A stretch of DNA of 64,000 nt, taken from contig ML058477.1 of assembly GCA_003013855.2 (NCBI GenBank), positions 434,001 to 498,000 of the forward strand. The letters are read 5' to 3'. The stretch's first letter is position 1. Each line of letters opens with the position of its first letter. A model generated the notes under the pieces. It had not been told where the DNA came from. It ran no database searches and worked only from the letters and a program-made list of their open reading frames with translations. This document shows, piece after piece, positions 10,610 to 22,270 of this stretch. The position numbers and the translations under genes were made by a program. The DNA comes from Liriodendron chinense. Taxonomy: Eukaryota; Streptophyta; Magnoliopsida; Magnoliales; Magnoliaceae.

Positions 10610-11950
10610 TGTTCCCTTGCCTCAAGTGTAAGGCTGCGATGTAGTAATAAAACTCGGTAAGACCAAGGTCGATCCACAGGGAATTGGATAACAAATTCCA
10701 AACTATTCCAACAACTGAGTTTGCAATAGATAAGAGATTCAATTGGAATAATTATGCTAAAACAGTAACTTAATGAAAATCAGTAGTTTAAGGTACTAAG
10801 GCATTCAAGGATCCACTTGTAGCAATCTCATGTCAATCCAATCAATCCAAGTAAGATACACAACTAGATTTAAAGTCCTATCTCTCATCTAGTTGGAAAA
10901 TAAAGCATTCAAACACATTCAATCCCATTCAAGTTGAACTTCCAAGTTCTAGTCCCATTCAACAATGTAGAATTCGGAATCATAGCCTTCAGAGTAACAA
11001 CCATGCTGATGGACTATGGCATGCACAAGGATTACTATAATTCGAATCTAAACAACCACAATATGATAATCTCAGAGAATTGCAAGGAATCCATGTCCGG
11101 AGCACATGAACTCTCATAAAACATCACAAACTATCAACTTGAAGAACTAGAATAATAAAAAATCCTAACTTAAATTGAAATTACTTGAATCAACTGAATC
11201 AAACATGAAATTAGCTACAAGTTTCACCTCTCAGCCTTAGCTGAGAGATTCTAGCCGAGCATTGTCATACTACAACTAAAACTCATGAAAGAAAACATAA
11301 AAACTAGAAAAATCGGAGCTTGGAGGGTTGCAGACGCTCCACGATGACTTCCGTCTTCTCCCACGACGTCCCTTAGCTTCTATGATACACTAGGAAGAGG
11401 CCCTAGGTGTCCTTTTATAGTGTAGCATGGAAGGTTCCAGATTGCGCAAGAAATCCCGGACTGCGCAGGGAAAATCGGAGCTTCACGGAGAAGCTCTGTT
11501 ACGCAGACGACCGGTCGTACGACCGGTCTGAGCTCCTAGACGACCGGTCGTACGACCGGTCGCAAAAGGGTGAAAATAGTCCAGTGAGTTTTTTTTACGA
11601 AATCCAATATTAACTTTTAATTCGAGGACCGGTCGCACGACCGGTCTGAACATTGGACGACCGGTCGCACGACCGGTCGTGAATGGTCCAGTGGCCTTTC
11701 ACTGAATGTTCTTCCTCTGTGAATAGTCAGACCGGTCGCACGATCGGTCTTGGCTGATTTTTCCTGCTTTCTCCTTGGGTTTCTTTCTTCCTTCCTTCTT
11801 TCAAATGGCTCTTTTTAGTCTCCAATTGGGTGAATTCCGCTCTCATTCCTGAAATCACAAATCATGCATTAGATGGGCCTTTTAAGCATGTAAACCATGC
11901 ATATAATGCGATGTAATGGGCAACGCAATGTATAAATTGGAGGTTCAACA
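10610..11950 (-). repeat. Athila-1 5' LTR (1341 bp)
   Basis: The minus strand starts TGTTGAACC at 11950 and ends CAAGGGAACA at 10610, next to the PBS. It carries CTATAAAAGGACACC (TATA box, 11413-11419) and upstream of it an array of GACCGGTC words at 11509, 11521, 11542, 11554, 11627, 11639, 11659 and 11671. In this LTR the paired words are 12 bp apart with GTAC or GCAC spacers. No target duplication can be scored because the other LTR is missing; the flank base pairs at 11951-11955 are ATTTA. Confidence 0.85.
11413..11419 (-). promoter_or_regulatory. TATA box of Athila-1 LTR promoter
   Basis: TATAAAA in the context CACTATAAAAGGACACCTAG, conserved word for word in the plus-strand Athila LTRs at 15463, 30447 and 39241. 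It lies about 90 bp downstream of the GACCGGTC array in transcription direction. Confidence 0.7.
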
Positions 11951-14056
11951 ATTTATAGCAGCTGCTCTTTCTTTAGCAACAACGACAGCTGCGACCTTTT
12001 CAAATTCCTCCAGGTTGAACGCTGGAGAAATTCGTTGCATCACTTTGATCATAAAATTGCGACCAGCATCGTACGATTCGTATCGCTCATCTTCATAAAG
12101 CTGCGAAGTCCGGAATTCCAGAACCGCACGGGGGCCTTCTTTAGATACCATCTTGACGTAAGCCACCCTCTCCTCTTCCCAGTGGATGGAATCGACTTTC
12201 TGTTCCGCGAGGGCAGTCTTCTCTTTCTCTAAGCTTTCGCTGACCTCCTTGAGTCGAGACTTGCTCTCTGCGATCTGATCTTCCAGAAAGATCTTATCCT
12301 GGCGAAAGATCTCCTTCTCCTTCTCGATCTTCTCCTTCACCTCGGCAAGTCTCGTGAACTTAAGGTCCAGCGATTGATACCTTTCGGTTAAGGCCTGGAT
12401 CTTACTAATGAGGATCTTCTTCTCCTCATTTATCTTAGCAATCAGAGTCTCCGAGCCCTTATGAATTGATCCCTCCCTTGGATTGCATTCTCCATGGCCT
12501 TCTTATTTTCTTCGGCCTCATTTATAATACGACGAGAAGCAACGATGTCGCGTCTCGTCCGTATGGTAAGGTCTAAACCTTGCTCGAAAATTAAAAGAGG
12601 TGTCATTAAAGGTGTATGAATTTCTTTAGATAAATGTGAGAAACGAAGAAGTATTTTTACCTGGACCATCCTCATCCCCGCATCTAGAGAGAGATCCTCC
12701 AGACTGGGCTCAGGAAGAGTGCCAAGAGATTGTGGAGTGACATTATCAAATAGAAACTTGGAAATAGGGTGCAAGTGACCCGGAATGGTAAATGTCCCAA
12801 CCCCAAAAGGTTGAGCCACGACCATTTTAGTAGCACTCGATTCATGAGCAAAAGATGGCTCTCGAGCAGGAGCCAACTCTCGACTAGGAACTGACTCCCA
12901 AGCAGGAGCCAGCTCGCGAGCAGCAGCATGCCTGCAATTCCCCTCATCCGAAGGATGACTTGGTCCCGCCTTGTTATCCCTCAGGGAATTATCAACGATA
13001 TCAATGATCGGTTGTTCAGGAGGAACAACCGGAGTCCCCACGATAGCTTCAGCTGGGGGAGGGTTGCGTGGTGGCGAGCCATGAGCAAGCTCATATGTTC
13101 GTCTGGGCTGATTAGAGGGGCTAGCCATCGTCCTCTTCTACCTCTTCAAAGCAGTACCCTTTAGATGAGGCAACACCCCCCTCTTTTCACTAACATTCAC
13201 CATCACTTCTTCTTGGGAGATGAGGTTGGAAGCAGCGAGTCATGGAAGCGAAAGGGTGAAGCTAATATCTCTGTCGTCCTCCGACAGCTTGAAGACTTTG
13301 ATAATCTTCTTGTTAATTCCTCCTCTCAAGCTAGGTTTCCTTCCAGCTGGAATACCTATGAACATGAGAAAAATTGAATAAGTAAAAGAAGTTGAATCAT
13401 GCTCGTACTCGTACAGAAGTGAAGATTCACCCACCTTCACAAAATAAGTGATTGATGTTATAACCCCTAGGGTTGGACCCCACGTTAGATTTCCAGTTAC
13501 CAGAGACATAAAACCACTATCTCTTTCACCTGGGATAATTTAAAGAGGGATTCCCCAAAATGAAATTGTCCTAGTGCTAGTAACACAAATAGTACCAACC
13601 CTCACTGGATGGGGCTTTCTTAAGTTGGAACATCTTCAAGAATTCATCGGCCGTCAAGTCCCCGTTACCAGCTTGCTTCTAGAGGACATAGGCACTCAGC
13701 ACAACTCTCCAACCATTTACAATGAGTTGTCCAGGGGCGATCTTATAAATACTGAGCACGTCCCGGATAAAAGGATGAAGGGGGAGACATACGCTAAGTT
13801 AAAAAAAGTATTTATACAAGGCCATGTAGCCCGGCGGTGGAGAATCCGGAGTTTCTCCCTCTTCGGGTAATTGGAGAATGACGGAGTCAGAAATTCGGTA
13901 TTTTTCCTGTAAACCGTTCAAATGTTCCTCCGTCATTAGAGAAGGGTACCCAAACGCAGAGTACCTCCTTACCGACACCCTTGCGTTATTTGAGCCAGAG
14001 GAATCTGGAGTTTCATCCCCCAAAGAAACAACTTCATTGTCTGAATCCCTCACCAT
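11951..14056 (-). pseudogene. Tat-element antisense ORF: gypsy-type putative transposase domain plus coiled coil (decayed)
   Basis: Reading leftward from an ATG at 14056, the predicted protein contains LNGLQEKYRI, PPPGYMALYKYFF, LPLHPFIRDVL, APGQLIVNGWR, LTADEFLKMF and WFYVSGNW, which match the plant putative gypsy-type transposase domain (Pfam Transposase_28, by recall). A P/S-rich linker (13128-12680) and a long coiled coil rich in E/K (12600-11945) follow. Frame breaks occur at the T7 run near 13800 and at stops near 13530 and 13130. Some breaks look like introns: GTGGGTGAAT to TTTCTCATGTTCATAG (about 13428-13354), GTACTATTTG to TTATCCCAG, and GTAAAAATAC to TTCGAGCAAG. Athila-1 cuts off the 3' end. 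Antisense ORFs of this kind between pol and the 3' LTR are known in Tat-lineage elements. Confidence 0.7.
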
Positions 14057-14188
14057 AGAAAAGAAGAAAGTAGAAAAGAAGAAAGGAAATACCTCAAGAA
14101 CGAGGTCTCGCTAGAGAAGAAAAATGAAGGAGAGTGTTTGGAAAATTCTGCAGAAAACTTCGAAGTAAATAAATCCTCCGCAGCTGTC

Positions 14189-14202
14189 CAGATATTTATA
14201 TA
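14189..14202 (-). promoter_or_regulatory. TATA box upstream of the Tat antisense ORF
   Basis: The minus strand reads TGTATATAAATATCTGG about 135-145 bp upstream of the antisense ATG at 14056. It is a good TATA match in the right place and direction. This is inference from position; no transcript evidence is available. Confidence 0.5.
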
Positions 14203-14433
14203 CAATCATTCCATCAAGATTTGAATGACACGCGACGACTCTTCATTTGGCATGACAGTCGAACGGGCACAGGCATTAACTCCTAAAGACACGTGGCAAG
14301 CGCCGCTTCATTTCTTTCGATTGAAAAGCTAGTGCTCATCAATGCAGGCTCAATCATGTACGGTTTCTTCCCTTTGAAAGACATGCTAGGCGGTTACATG
14401 AGCAGTCAAGTCCTTCGCTTAGCTACTCAAAAC

Positions 14434-14449
14434 AAAGGACTTGGGGGCA
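14434..14449 (+). promoter_or_regulatory. Polypurine tract of the Tat-type element
   Basis: AAAGGACTTGGGGGCA directly precedes the LTR start TGTTGTAGAT at 14452. A purine-rich tract in this position primes plus-strand DNA synthesis and sets the element orientation as plus, opposite to the ORF at 11951-14056. Confidence 0.65.
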
Positions 14450-14451
14450 TC

Positions 14452-16620
14452 TGTTGTAGATAAAGTTGGTCGAAGGAATTCGTAACATGCAGATCTCAAA
14501 TGTTTTTATGATCGCGTACTTATGACCCGCGAGCACCTTTGAGTATCACAAGTCACGAGCAGGTAAGCCCGTCTGGCAAGCCAAGGTGGTCGCATGTCAT
14601 ATATTAAGGAAGCTTACTCATTAGCTAGTAGTCGTCGTTCGTATCCAAGCAGCCCTGGTCTCTAGTCATTTGGTGGGGACACCCCCCATCTCATAGTCTC
14701 AGCAGCCCATATAGGCCAGTCTAGGTTTGTTTCTAATCGTAGTTTCGAACCAAAGGGGACCTCCTTCAAGGAACATAATCAGTCAGATGTCTAAGTTGAT
14801 CACATAAGCGTCTTATCTGAGATCTAATGAGATAAGCACCTTATCCCCTGAAGTCAAGAGAGATCTTAATAGCTTACATAACAAATTGGATCACCTAGAT
14901 ATGTATAAATAGATGGTCCCACAGATGATAAAGGTGCATAATGTTGAGTGCTTAAATGTGCATATTCTAACCCCATCTTATCACTAACTACGCATGGCTT
15001 TCAAGCTTTAAGACTATCCTAATGCGTGATTTTATAATTGTAGGAATGAGAGGGACTCCACCCAATTGAAGACTAAAAAGATCTCTTTAAGAGCCTTGGA
15101 TGAAGACCCAAGGTGGGCCGAAGAAAGAAGGAAGTAGAGAGAGAAGAAAGGAAGAAGAACATGAAGAAGAAAAAGGCTAAGACTGGTCTTGACCGATCGG
15201 CCAGGGGGGCCTCGACCAGTTTAGACCGGTCGGCCATCTCCTATTTCTCCTCTGGACCAGCAATACAATAGCTTAACCGGTCGGCCAGAGCCTGTCTACT
15301 TCCAGCAAGCTCCCTGGACTATCCCAGATCAGGTCCGACCGGTCCAGACCGGTCGGCCACATACAGAAATAGCCAATTTCTATTCTGGGCTCCAATTTTC
15401 TCTGCTCCCTGCGTATCCTTACACAATTTCTAAATGATTCTGACGCAGCAGAGCTTCCCCACTATAAAAGGACACCTAGGGATCATTTCTAGGGCATCAT
15501 GAAGAGATTGAGCATGGTGGGAGACGACGGAAGTCGATTTCGGAGTTCTACAACTCCTCCTAGTTTGCTTTCTAGTTTTATGCTTTGTTTAGTTGTTTTC
15601 ATATTTCCTTGGATCATGAACGGCTAAACCTCTTAGCTAGGGCTAAGAGGTGAAGCTTGTAGTGAATCTAAGATGTTTCAATTCGTTTGATTTGGTTTTA
15701 AGTTGGATTTCTATTGAAGAATAATGGTTTGAAGTTTAATTCAAGTACTAAGCAGTTTTTCTTAATCTTATGATGACTCATGGATGTTTGGAAGAATTGC
15801 TGGAGTTCTTAATTGTTTTGAGCTAGTCTAGACCTATATGATCCGAGGAATTGGAATATGCTCTAGATCTATGATCTTCATGTGGGAGCTTCATACCAAA
15901 AGTCTACTTTTCTGAAAATTCTTAAGTATGTGAGACTGTGTATGTGATTTGGATCAAGTTCAAATCATGATCTAATTTTGTCTTGTGACAGGATTTAATG
16001 ATGGTTATGATCGTGATCTTAACCTATTGGAATTGGGACTGACCTATGCAATTGAGTATGCTCGTCCTAGTTTGCATTGAGTGAATCATATACATGGATC
16101 ATACATATGTCAGGTTGATTGTTTTAACCGCTCTATCATCCGACTAGATAGAACTTAATTTCAATTCTAGCTGAGAAAGTGAGAAACCATAGTGAATTGA
16201 GCATCAAGGATTGCTACAAGTGGATCCTTGAACCCTTAGTGCCTTTTATTAATTGATTACCTTCAGTTAGTCCAAAATATCTCTCTACATCAGATTACTA
16301 AATTCTGTTTAGTTAGTTCTTCAGTGGAAACTATTAGAAGTGTTTTGTGAATTCCTATATAAGTCCCTGTGGATCGACCTCGGTCTTACCGAGATTATTA
16401 CTACATCGCAACCCTACACTTGGGGAAGCGAACACATAACCTCTAATCTTACATTTCACACTTCATCTTATTCTTAACTCTATCTCTAACTTAGGCATCA
16501 GAGGGCTAACTACCAAGCGTTGGCCACCCTTAGCTTCTCCCTTTGATTTTCAGGTGAAGAGGAGAGCCATCTTTGAGAGTATCATATATTGTGGAGGAGG
16601 GAACCTGTTACCAGAATCAG
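14452..16620 (+). repeat. Tat-type 3' LTR, split by a solo Athila LTR
   Basis: Starts TGTTGTAGATAAAG after the PPT. It is interrupted at 14942-16434 by the solo LTR and resumes at 16435 with CATAACCTCTAATC and then CTTAGGCATCAGAGGGC, a phrase typical of the U5 region of Tat LTRs as I recall them. The 3' boundary is not certain; about 16620, after GGAACCTGTTACCAGAATCA, is my estimate. No PBS follows, so this is a 3' LTR (or a solo one). Confidence 0.55.
14942..16434 (+). mobile_element. Solo Athila LTR with 5-bp TSD CATAA
   Basis: Begins TGTTGAGTGC at 14942 and ends GGAAGCGAACA at 16434 (1493 bp). It is flanked by CATAA at 14937-14941 and 16435-16439, a perfect 5-bp duplication. It resembles the Athila-2 LTRs: TATA box at 15463-15469 (CACTATAAAAGGACACCTAG) and GACCGGTC-type words at 15185-15355, several degenerate. 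No internal region remains, the usual result of LTR-LTR recombination. Confidence 0.92.
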
Positions 16621-17440
16621 ACTTTAACACCGAGCAAAATATGCGCAAAATAATTTCAACTCCTAATCTCAACTTTCTCTTAGAAAACCAACTTCTATGA
16701 AGCATAAATTATACAACTAATGAAATTTAGATATACATAGTAAAATGGCAAAGAAACCCTTATCTTCTAATGACTTAATGAGTGTTCAAACTGAGTTCAA
16801 ACTAATCAATTGACAAATAGAGTAATTCAAACAATCATGGTCTAGTGTACTTAATGAATACCCAACTTTTCATCTTTTAGGATTACCCTTTTTTCATGTA
16901 TTAATTGGTTAAAAGTCTAGAGAGCATACAGATCAACAACAAGCCTATGACAAGAGATTGCCTTACCGTTTATCGACGACTTTCAAACTAATCTCATTAC
17001 CAGCTTGGGTGATCAGCCCTCCCTTGGTTGGTCATAGGTAGCACTTTTTTATATTTTCAGTTTTCTAATGGTTTTTCAATTCAGCTCCTTTTCTGTTCTT
17101 TCTTAAAAAATCAATAGCCGAAGAATCCAAAAGGCTTACTTCACACTAAGAAATATGTTCATCACGATAACGACATAGGATGGGAATCCTTTTAGGATGC
17201 AAATTCGTTCAAGAGAAAAAATTCATGCCCCAAATTAAATTTTAACGTGATGGATAATACTCCCCGGCTTGGTTCCTCAACACTTCCAAACTATAATAAA
17301 ATCAATCAATCAAAATATATTTCCTAATCTTTTCAAATGAGAGTGATATGTAATGTAAACTAGACTGTAATGATGTTTAAAATTTTCTATCGGTTAAACA
17401 ATCGAAGGAACTCATGTAAAAAACTACTTGCAAACACCCC
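16621..17440. other. Unassigned AT-rich sequence
   Basis: I recognise no gene and no repeat here. It may be the beginning of the long Ogre LTR that ends at 18793, or older flanking DNA; I cannot place the boundary. Confidence 0.3.
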
Positions 17441-18793
17441 ACCTTCGACTACAATGTTGGTAGAGATAGCTGAATGAATGGAGGACCATACCCCCAAATC
17501 CTATGTCCAAACCCAGCCAAACTCACCCTTGTAAGCCCTAATCTATAGCCCAGCTCAAGCCTGAACCCAGTCAACTCACCCCTAAACATCAGCCTGAAAC
17601 CCCCCCATAAGAAAAACTAGTTAAAAATCCCAAAAAGTCAAACTTGGTGAGTCAAATCACCGAGTCAACTCACCTGGTCAGTCCAGCCCCTACACCCAGT
17701 CAACTCACCGTGTCAATCCATCTTTCAAACCCAGTCAACTCACCTAGTTCCGAGCCACAGCTTCGGAGTAGGTCTGAACCTCGAACCAACACCTTTTCTG
17801 CTTCAGGTTTGGGGGTTATACGCTCCGAAGCTGGAGCAGAGAGTTCGTACGGACGACCCCCAGGGGACCACCCAAGCCTAATTACACAATCTGCCACTGC
17901 TCGCAGCAATAAATACCCCATTCCCTCTCCTGTTTCAGCATCCCTCAACATCCAGAAAAAATCCCTCTTCAGCCCGAGAGTTCTGAGTCCAACTCCATCC
18001 CTTTAGCCCATTCCTCCACCAAGGAGAGCCTGAGTGAGAAGAGCCTAGCCTTGGTCCAACCCAGCCTGACCCTGGTCCAAGTCTCCCAAGCTACCCAAGT
18101 CCTGATCTAGCCACTTGAAGCAAACCCTTGCGACACCTCCGTCCATCCAGCTACTCTTTTATTAACATCATCTCATTCGCATCTAGCATAAGTGCAACAT
18201 TTACTTTTCTTCTAACCCCCTACTTATCATATCATTGCAAACACTTTGATTAATCAAATACACATCATGCATCCCACATAAAGCACCTTTCAGTTCGATC
18301 GTATGCGCTGGGCTTGCCTGTTAATGGAAACCTGCCCATCAGAAACTCTTACTGTTCAAACCTACATTCATGCATCATATCATTCATGAGAGTGTACGAG
18401 GATTAAATCAGACTTTCAAGTATTAATTCGATTCTGTGAAGTAGACACCGTACTTTGGTACGGGCAGAGTGGGGTGCTTAACATCTTCCCACCTTGTAAC
18501 CGTGATCCCTTACCTCGAATCTCTGGCCGCAGATCAAAAGGAGTCATTTTAGAGGAAGGAATCTTCGGATTCCCTTCTCTAACGTTTCTATGGGGTCTAG
18601 CCGACTGTAGATTCAAAGTAACTGGCTAGTGGCGACTCTGGTCTTATACGAACTCATCCAAACATATCCAATTTAACAAGACAACCGAGAAAAAGCCCTC
18701 AAGAACAAGGCGAGCTAGTGGCACAACGGCGATTCGCATATACATTCCCCTTTTTCAGAAGGGAGGGTCGGGAGAGCGGAAAGCCAAGCGTCA
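17441..18793 (+). repeat. Ogre-like 5' LTR (3' part; start not located)
   Basis: Ends just before the PBS, at or near AAGCGTCA (18793). It contains GTCAACTCACC repeats (17650-17750), a TATA-like CAATAAATACCCC (17907-17919), and the motif GTACGGGCAGAGTGGGGTGC followed by TTAACATCTTCCCACC (18457-18495), which resembles the structured region of Ogre LTRs. The PBS right after it supports the LTR call. The left end is unknown. Confidence 0.6.
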
Positions 18794-18799
18794 ATAGAA

Positions 18800-18817
18800 T
18801 GGCGACTCCACTGGGGA
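18800..18817 (+). promoter_or_regulatory. Ogre-like primer binding site, tRNA-Arg type
   Basis: TGGCGACTCCACTGGGGA. Ogre elements use a PBS of this form, complementary to a tRNA-Arg 3' end, by recall of that family. It places the start of the internal region. Confidence 0.75.
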
Positions 18818-19064
18818 TATGCTAGTCCCACTATTCGTGATCCAACTTGAAAAACGGAATCTCTCCTATACTTGAAAGTCATTAGTCCTCATACAATCTT
18901 ATCTGCATAGCATTCCATCCAAAAATTAAAAAAAATAGAAAATCCCAAAACCCAAAGAAAAAAATGAATAGAGCATATTCCTCATCATTGCGCCTCCTCG
19001 GGCTCAACGTTTTCGAAAACAACTTCCTTTCCGCAGCACAATCCGCACTCGAGCTCAGCAAGCC

Positions 19065-19949
19065 ATGTTCGACCACGAAGAGGAAGCTCACCTCTTCCCT
19101 ACCCTCGACATGGCCAAAGCACAACCTCCAGCGCAACAACCAATTGAGAATACGCCATTCATACAAGAATTGGCATAAGGAATGAGAGCAATGCAAGAAA
19201 TGCTCTTGAAATTTATACAAGCACAAGCTACCGCAGCAGTCAACAATCAAGTTGGCCCAGTTCAGCAATCTCAGCAGCCATGTCGTGTCCCTCCGGCCTC
19301 CAGTTCAAATCAAGCACAACCATCGGAGTCTACCCAAGACTACCGACAACATCCATCTCAACCCTTCGCTATGGGGTATCCTCCTTAATACCTTCCTGCA
19401 ATGACAAGACCGTCTGAGAGCATTCCCGTCGCAGGAACTTCGAGTCAACTTCCAGTCAATCTTGCAAGCAACAATCTCAGTAGATTCCAGCACGCCCCTA
19501 CCGGACCCCTTTCCTTTCTCAGCATGTCCCCGCCGATGGGACCTTTACTCAATTTCAACACATCCCCGCCGATGGGATTTCAATTCAATTTCCAGCAGCA
19601 GGGACAACACTGGCGAATGCCCACAATGGGGGTCAGTGTTAGGCCCACATCAATCAACGGATAGTGGTGAATACCCAACAAGGGGGTCACTTCCTAGCAT
19701 CTCAACCTCCTACAAACAGGAGCACTTTTCAATTCAAGCACATCCCCGCCGATGGGATTCCAGTTAATTTTTAGCAATCTTTAATTCAGCAAGCTCCAGT
19801 TAATTTCCAGCAATCTCTAGTTAATTTCCAGCAAGTTCCAGTTCAACCTTTAGTACAGTCTCCAACTCAATTGCAGTCATTTCAAGCACAATTTCGTCAA
19901 AATCCAGTTCAATCATCGAATTAATTTCAGCAACCCGTGGTTGCTTTTT
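19065..19949 (+). pseudogene. gag: Ogre gag N-terminal Q/P-rich region (decayed)
   Basis: An ATG at 19065 opens a frame reading MFDHEEEAHLFPTLDMAK, then QEMLLKFIQAQAT and a Gln/Ser/Pro-rich stretch, with in-frame stops near 19179, 19386 and 19662. After 19662 the text holds repeats of CATCCCCGCCGATGGGA (19530, 19563, 19741) and of AGTTAATTTCCAGCAATCT (19790-19930), low-complexity Q-rich coding. It matches the variable N-terminal part of large Tat-clade gag proteins in position and composition only. Confidence 0.55.
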
Positions 19950-20052
19950 AGCAAGCCCATAGGGTCGAAGACATCGACCACTATACCGAAGAAGAACGTG
20001 CCTTACTTCGAGAGGCACCAACGTTCGAGTAGATCATGCAGGACTGGACGAG

Positions 20053-21582
20053 TTGCAGGAGCAATTTCAGATCTTGCAAAATCAACTTCAGCAACAACAG
20101 GGAATCGATCTACCTTCGACCAAGTTTAGAGACTTGTGTCCTTTTCCAGATACTCAGATACCTCAAAACTTTGAGGTACCAAAATTTAAAAGATTCGACG
20201 GCAGCTGTTGTCCCACAGCACATCTTAAGGTTTTCTATGGAGATCTGAGTGCAATCTCAGGAAATGAAGGAGCCCTCATTCGCTTGTTCCAAAAATCTCT
20301 GAAGGGCGATGCCCTAGATTGGTACACATCATTAGATTGCCATCGCATCGGGACTTGGGAGCAACTCTCCCAGGCTTTCATCAACAGATTCGTGTACAAT
20401 CTCAACATGGCACCCAGGAGAGCCGACCTCGCAGCTCTCAGGCAAAGGAGTGATGAAACGTTGTCAGCTTATGTGGGACGTTGGCGAGCTATGGCAGCCA
20501 GAATGCGGACACCCATCGACGACGAAGAACAAATCTCCATGATTGTTCATTCAACATATCCTGGCATATCTGGGTATCTCATCTCGCACCCACATGCGAA
20601 TTTCTCACAGTTGATCCGTGCTGGAGAGCAATTCGAAGCAGGAATCTGCGTAGGGACAATCTCCCCATGGCCTCACCAGGCCACTCCAGTCAAACAGAAC
20701 AGAGTGGAAGGAAGACCTATTGGATACCGGAACAGAAACCGCAATGGTTCTCCTCCTCACCCGACAGAAGTAAACAACATCATCGCCACTGCTCAGGGCA
20801 ACCAATATGCTCCCCCACAAGGACGTTAACCATATCAGCAGAATCAGGCCCAGCATCAAGCTCAAAGGTATCAGCCACAGCCACCCCTACTGCAACTAAA
20901 TCCTTAACCACAACCACAACCACCCCGACAGCAGTAGTAGTTCAGGGGGAACGGCCAATACTCATATCAGAATAGGCAGAATTACAGGGAGCTCAGCAAA
21001 TTCACTCCTCTCACTCAGCCACTCAGTCAAGTCATGGTTATGTTGATACAAAAACAATTACTCACTTTAATGGCACCCAGGCCTCTTCCAAATCCTCTGC
21101 CTCCGAACTACCGAGAAGATGAATATTGTGCTTACCATCAAGGCCGTGACCACACCACTGATCGATGCATGACTCTAAAGAATGTCATACAAAATTTGAT
21201 TGATAATCGCAAGATCGTCATCTTGGTCCCTGGAACTCCTCCAGGAGCTCATACCAACATCCTTCAGAATCCTCTGCCTCAGCATCCGACGGACCCCAGT
21301 TCATCTCGTGGCCCCGCCGTCAATAGCATAGAAGAAGGAGAGTGTCTCGATCACTTCTTCTCCCTTATCCAGTCCATTCATGCTTACACTTATGGGCCAA
21401 CAAATTCTCCTCCGATCTTGCAAGGGGCAAACCCCTTTCCTCCTTCAGTCTCCGAGCCGTTTGCACTCGAAGGAGCACCTCCATATGATGCACCAGTTGT
21501 TCAAGGAATTGTCCCCTTGCAAGGGGCACCTTTCAGCCATTCATGTTGGGAACTGGTTATCCTGGAAGGAGTACAGTCATAA
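20053..21582 (+). pseudogene. gag: Ogre gag core and C-terminal region
   Basis: The 20053-20829 frame holds the retrotransposon gag fold: IPQNFEVPKFKRFDG, SLKGDALDWYTSLD, TWEQLSQAFINRFVYN, APRRADLAALRQRSDETLSA and YVGRWRAMAARM. A TAA at 20827 and further stops near 20907 and 20937 interrupt a Gln/Pro-rich linker. The frame at 21034-21582 carries the knuckle-like CAYHQGRDHTTDRC followed by LKNVIQNLIDN. In the virus-like particle gag would package RNA. Broken by stops, so not functional as it stands. Confidence 0.8.
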
Positions 21583-22270
21583 ATCGAGCCCGCATATGAA
21601 CCTGTCGTTTTGCAAGGGGCAATTTTAGCTCAGGAACAATCCAATCCACAATGGAGGGATTGTACTCATCAACAGCAAGAACCCATTGTCTTGGAAGGGG
21701 ATCCTCCAGTCAAGTCAGTCATATTACAAGGGGCAAGTTCTATCCCCAAGCCACAAAGACATCCCGGAGGCGTGTCAATTACACTATAACAACTGGGCCG
21801 AATGGAAAAACCCCTCGCCATATCAAGAGGACCAGTGTTCATTCCATGGGAACCTCCTGCTCCAGGAATAGTCAAGCTAGGACCACAACTTTATGTGATC
21901 TATGAAGACAAACCTCGATATTATCCCTTCAGCACAGGCAACAATGTACCTCAAGGTAAAAGTTCCATATGAGGAAGATCTGGTACCCACACCAGCACCG
22001 TTACAAGAACCAGTGGTCCTAGAAAGTAAAGGAGAGGAAAATTATAAAGAAGTCCCGTGGCACTATCCAGAATGTGAAGAGGTAGGAAACATGAATCCCA
22101 ATGGGCGTTGCATCCGAAGAGATAATCAAAACAACGGAGATCCTAAAAACGCTCTCTCGGGCCTTGGCAATAGAAATGAAGCTGCATATGATGTGGCGAC
22201 TTAGCTCAAGTCAATCCCTACCCAAATCTCGGTATGGGAACTACTCTACACATCTCGCATACACCGAGAA
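21583..22270 (+). pseudogene. Ogre gag-protease linker with reiterated LQGA-type motif
   Basis: A spacer with several copies of TTGCAAGGGGCA (for example 21418, 21514, 21613, and ATTACAAGGGGCA at 21724) that encode a loosely repeated LQGA motif, plus frame changes. No recognised domain. It lies between the gag knuckle and the protease, where Tat-clade elements have a variable linker. Confidence 0.45.

Larger units (their letters stand above)
4724..11950 (-). mobile_element. Athila-1: decayed Ty3/Gypsy Athila-lineage retrotransposon
   Basis: In element order: 5' LTR (11950-10610), tRNA-Asp-type PBS (10603-10587), gag, protease, RT, RNase H, integrase and a short 3' noncoding remnant that stops at the CACTA end. 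No 3' LTR is visible in the window. Gag with SLRDYLQPARA, the DxGASVN protease and the FMDDFS RT identify the Athila lineage. At least eight stops or frameshifts interrupt the reading frame. The outer flank at 11951 is inside the Tat antisense ORF. Confidence 0.9.

Noticed and set aside
13574..13870. 98-codon plus-strand ORF
   Set aside because: It is the opposite strand of the better supported transposase-domain reading (APGQLIVNGWR, LTADEFLKMF) on minus.
17644..18006. 120-codon ORF rich in Ser, Pro and Thr
   Set aside because: It lies in the Ogre LTR over GTCAACTCACC repeats; the coding look comes from the repeat and there is no known domain.
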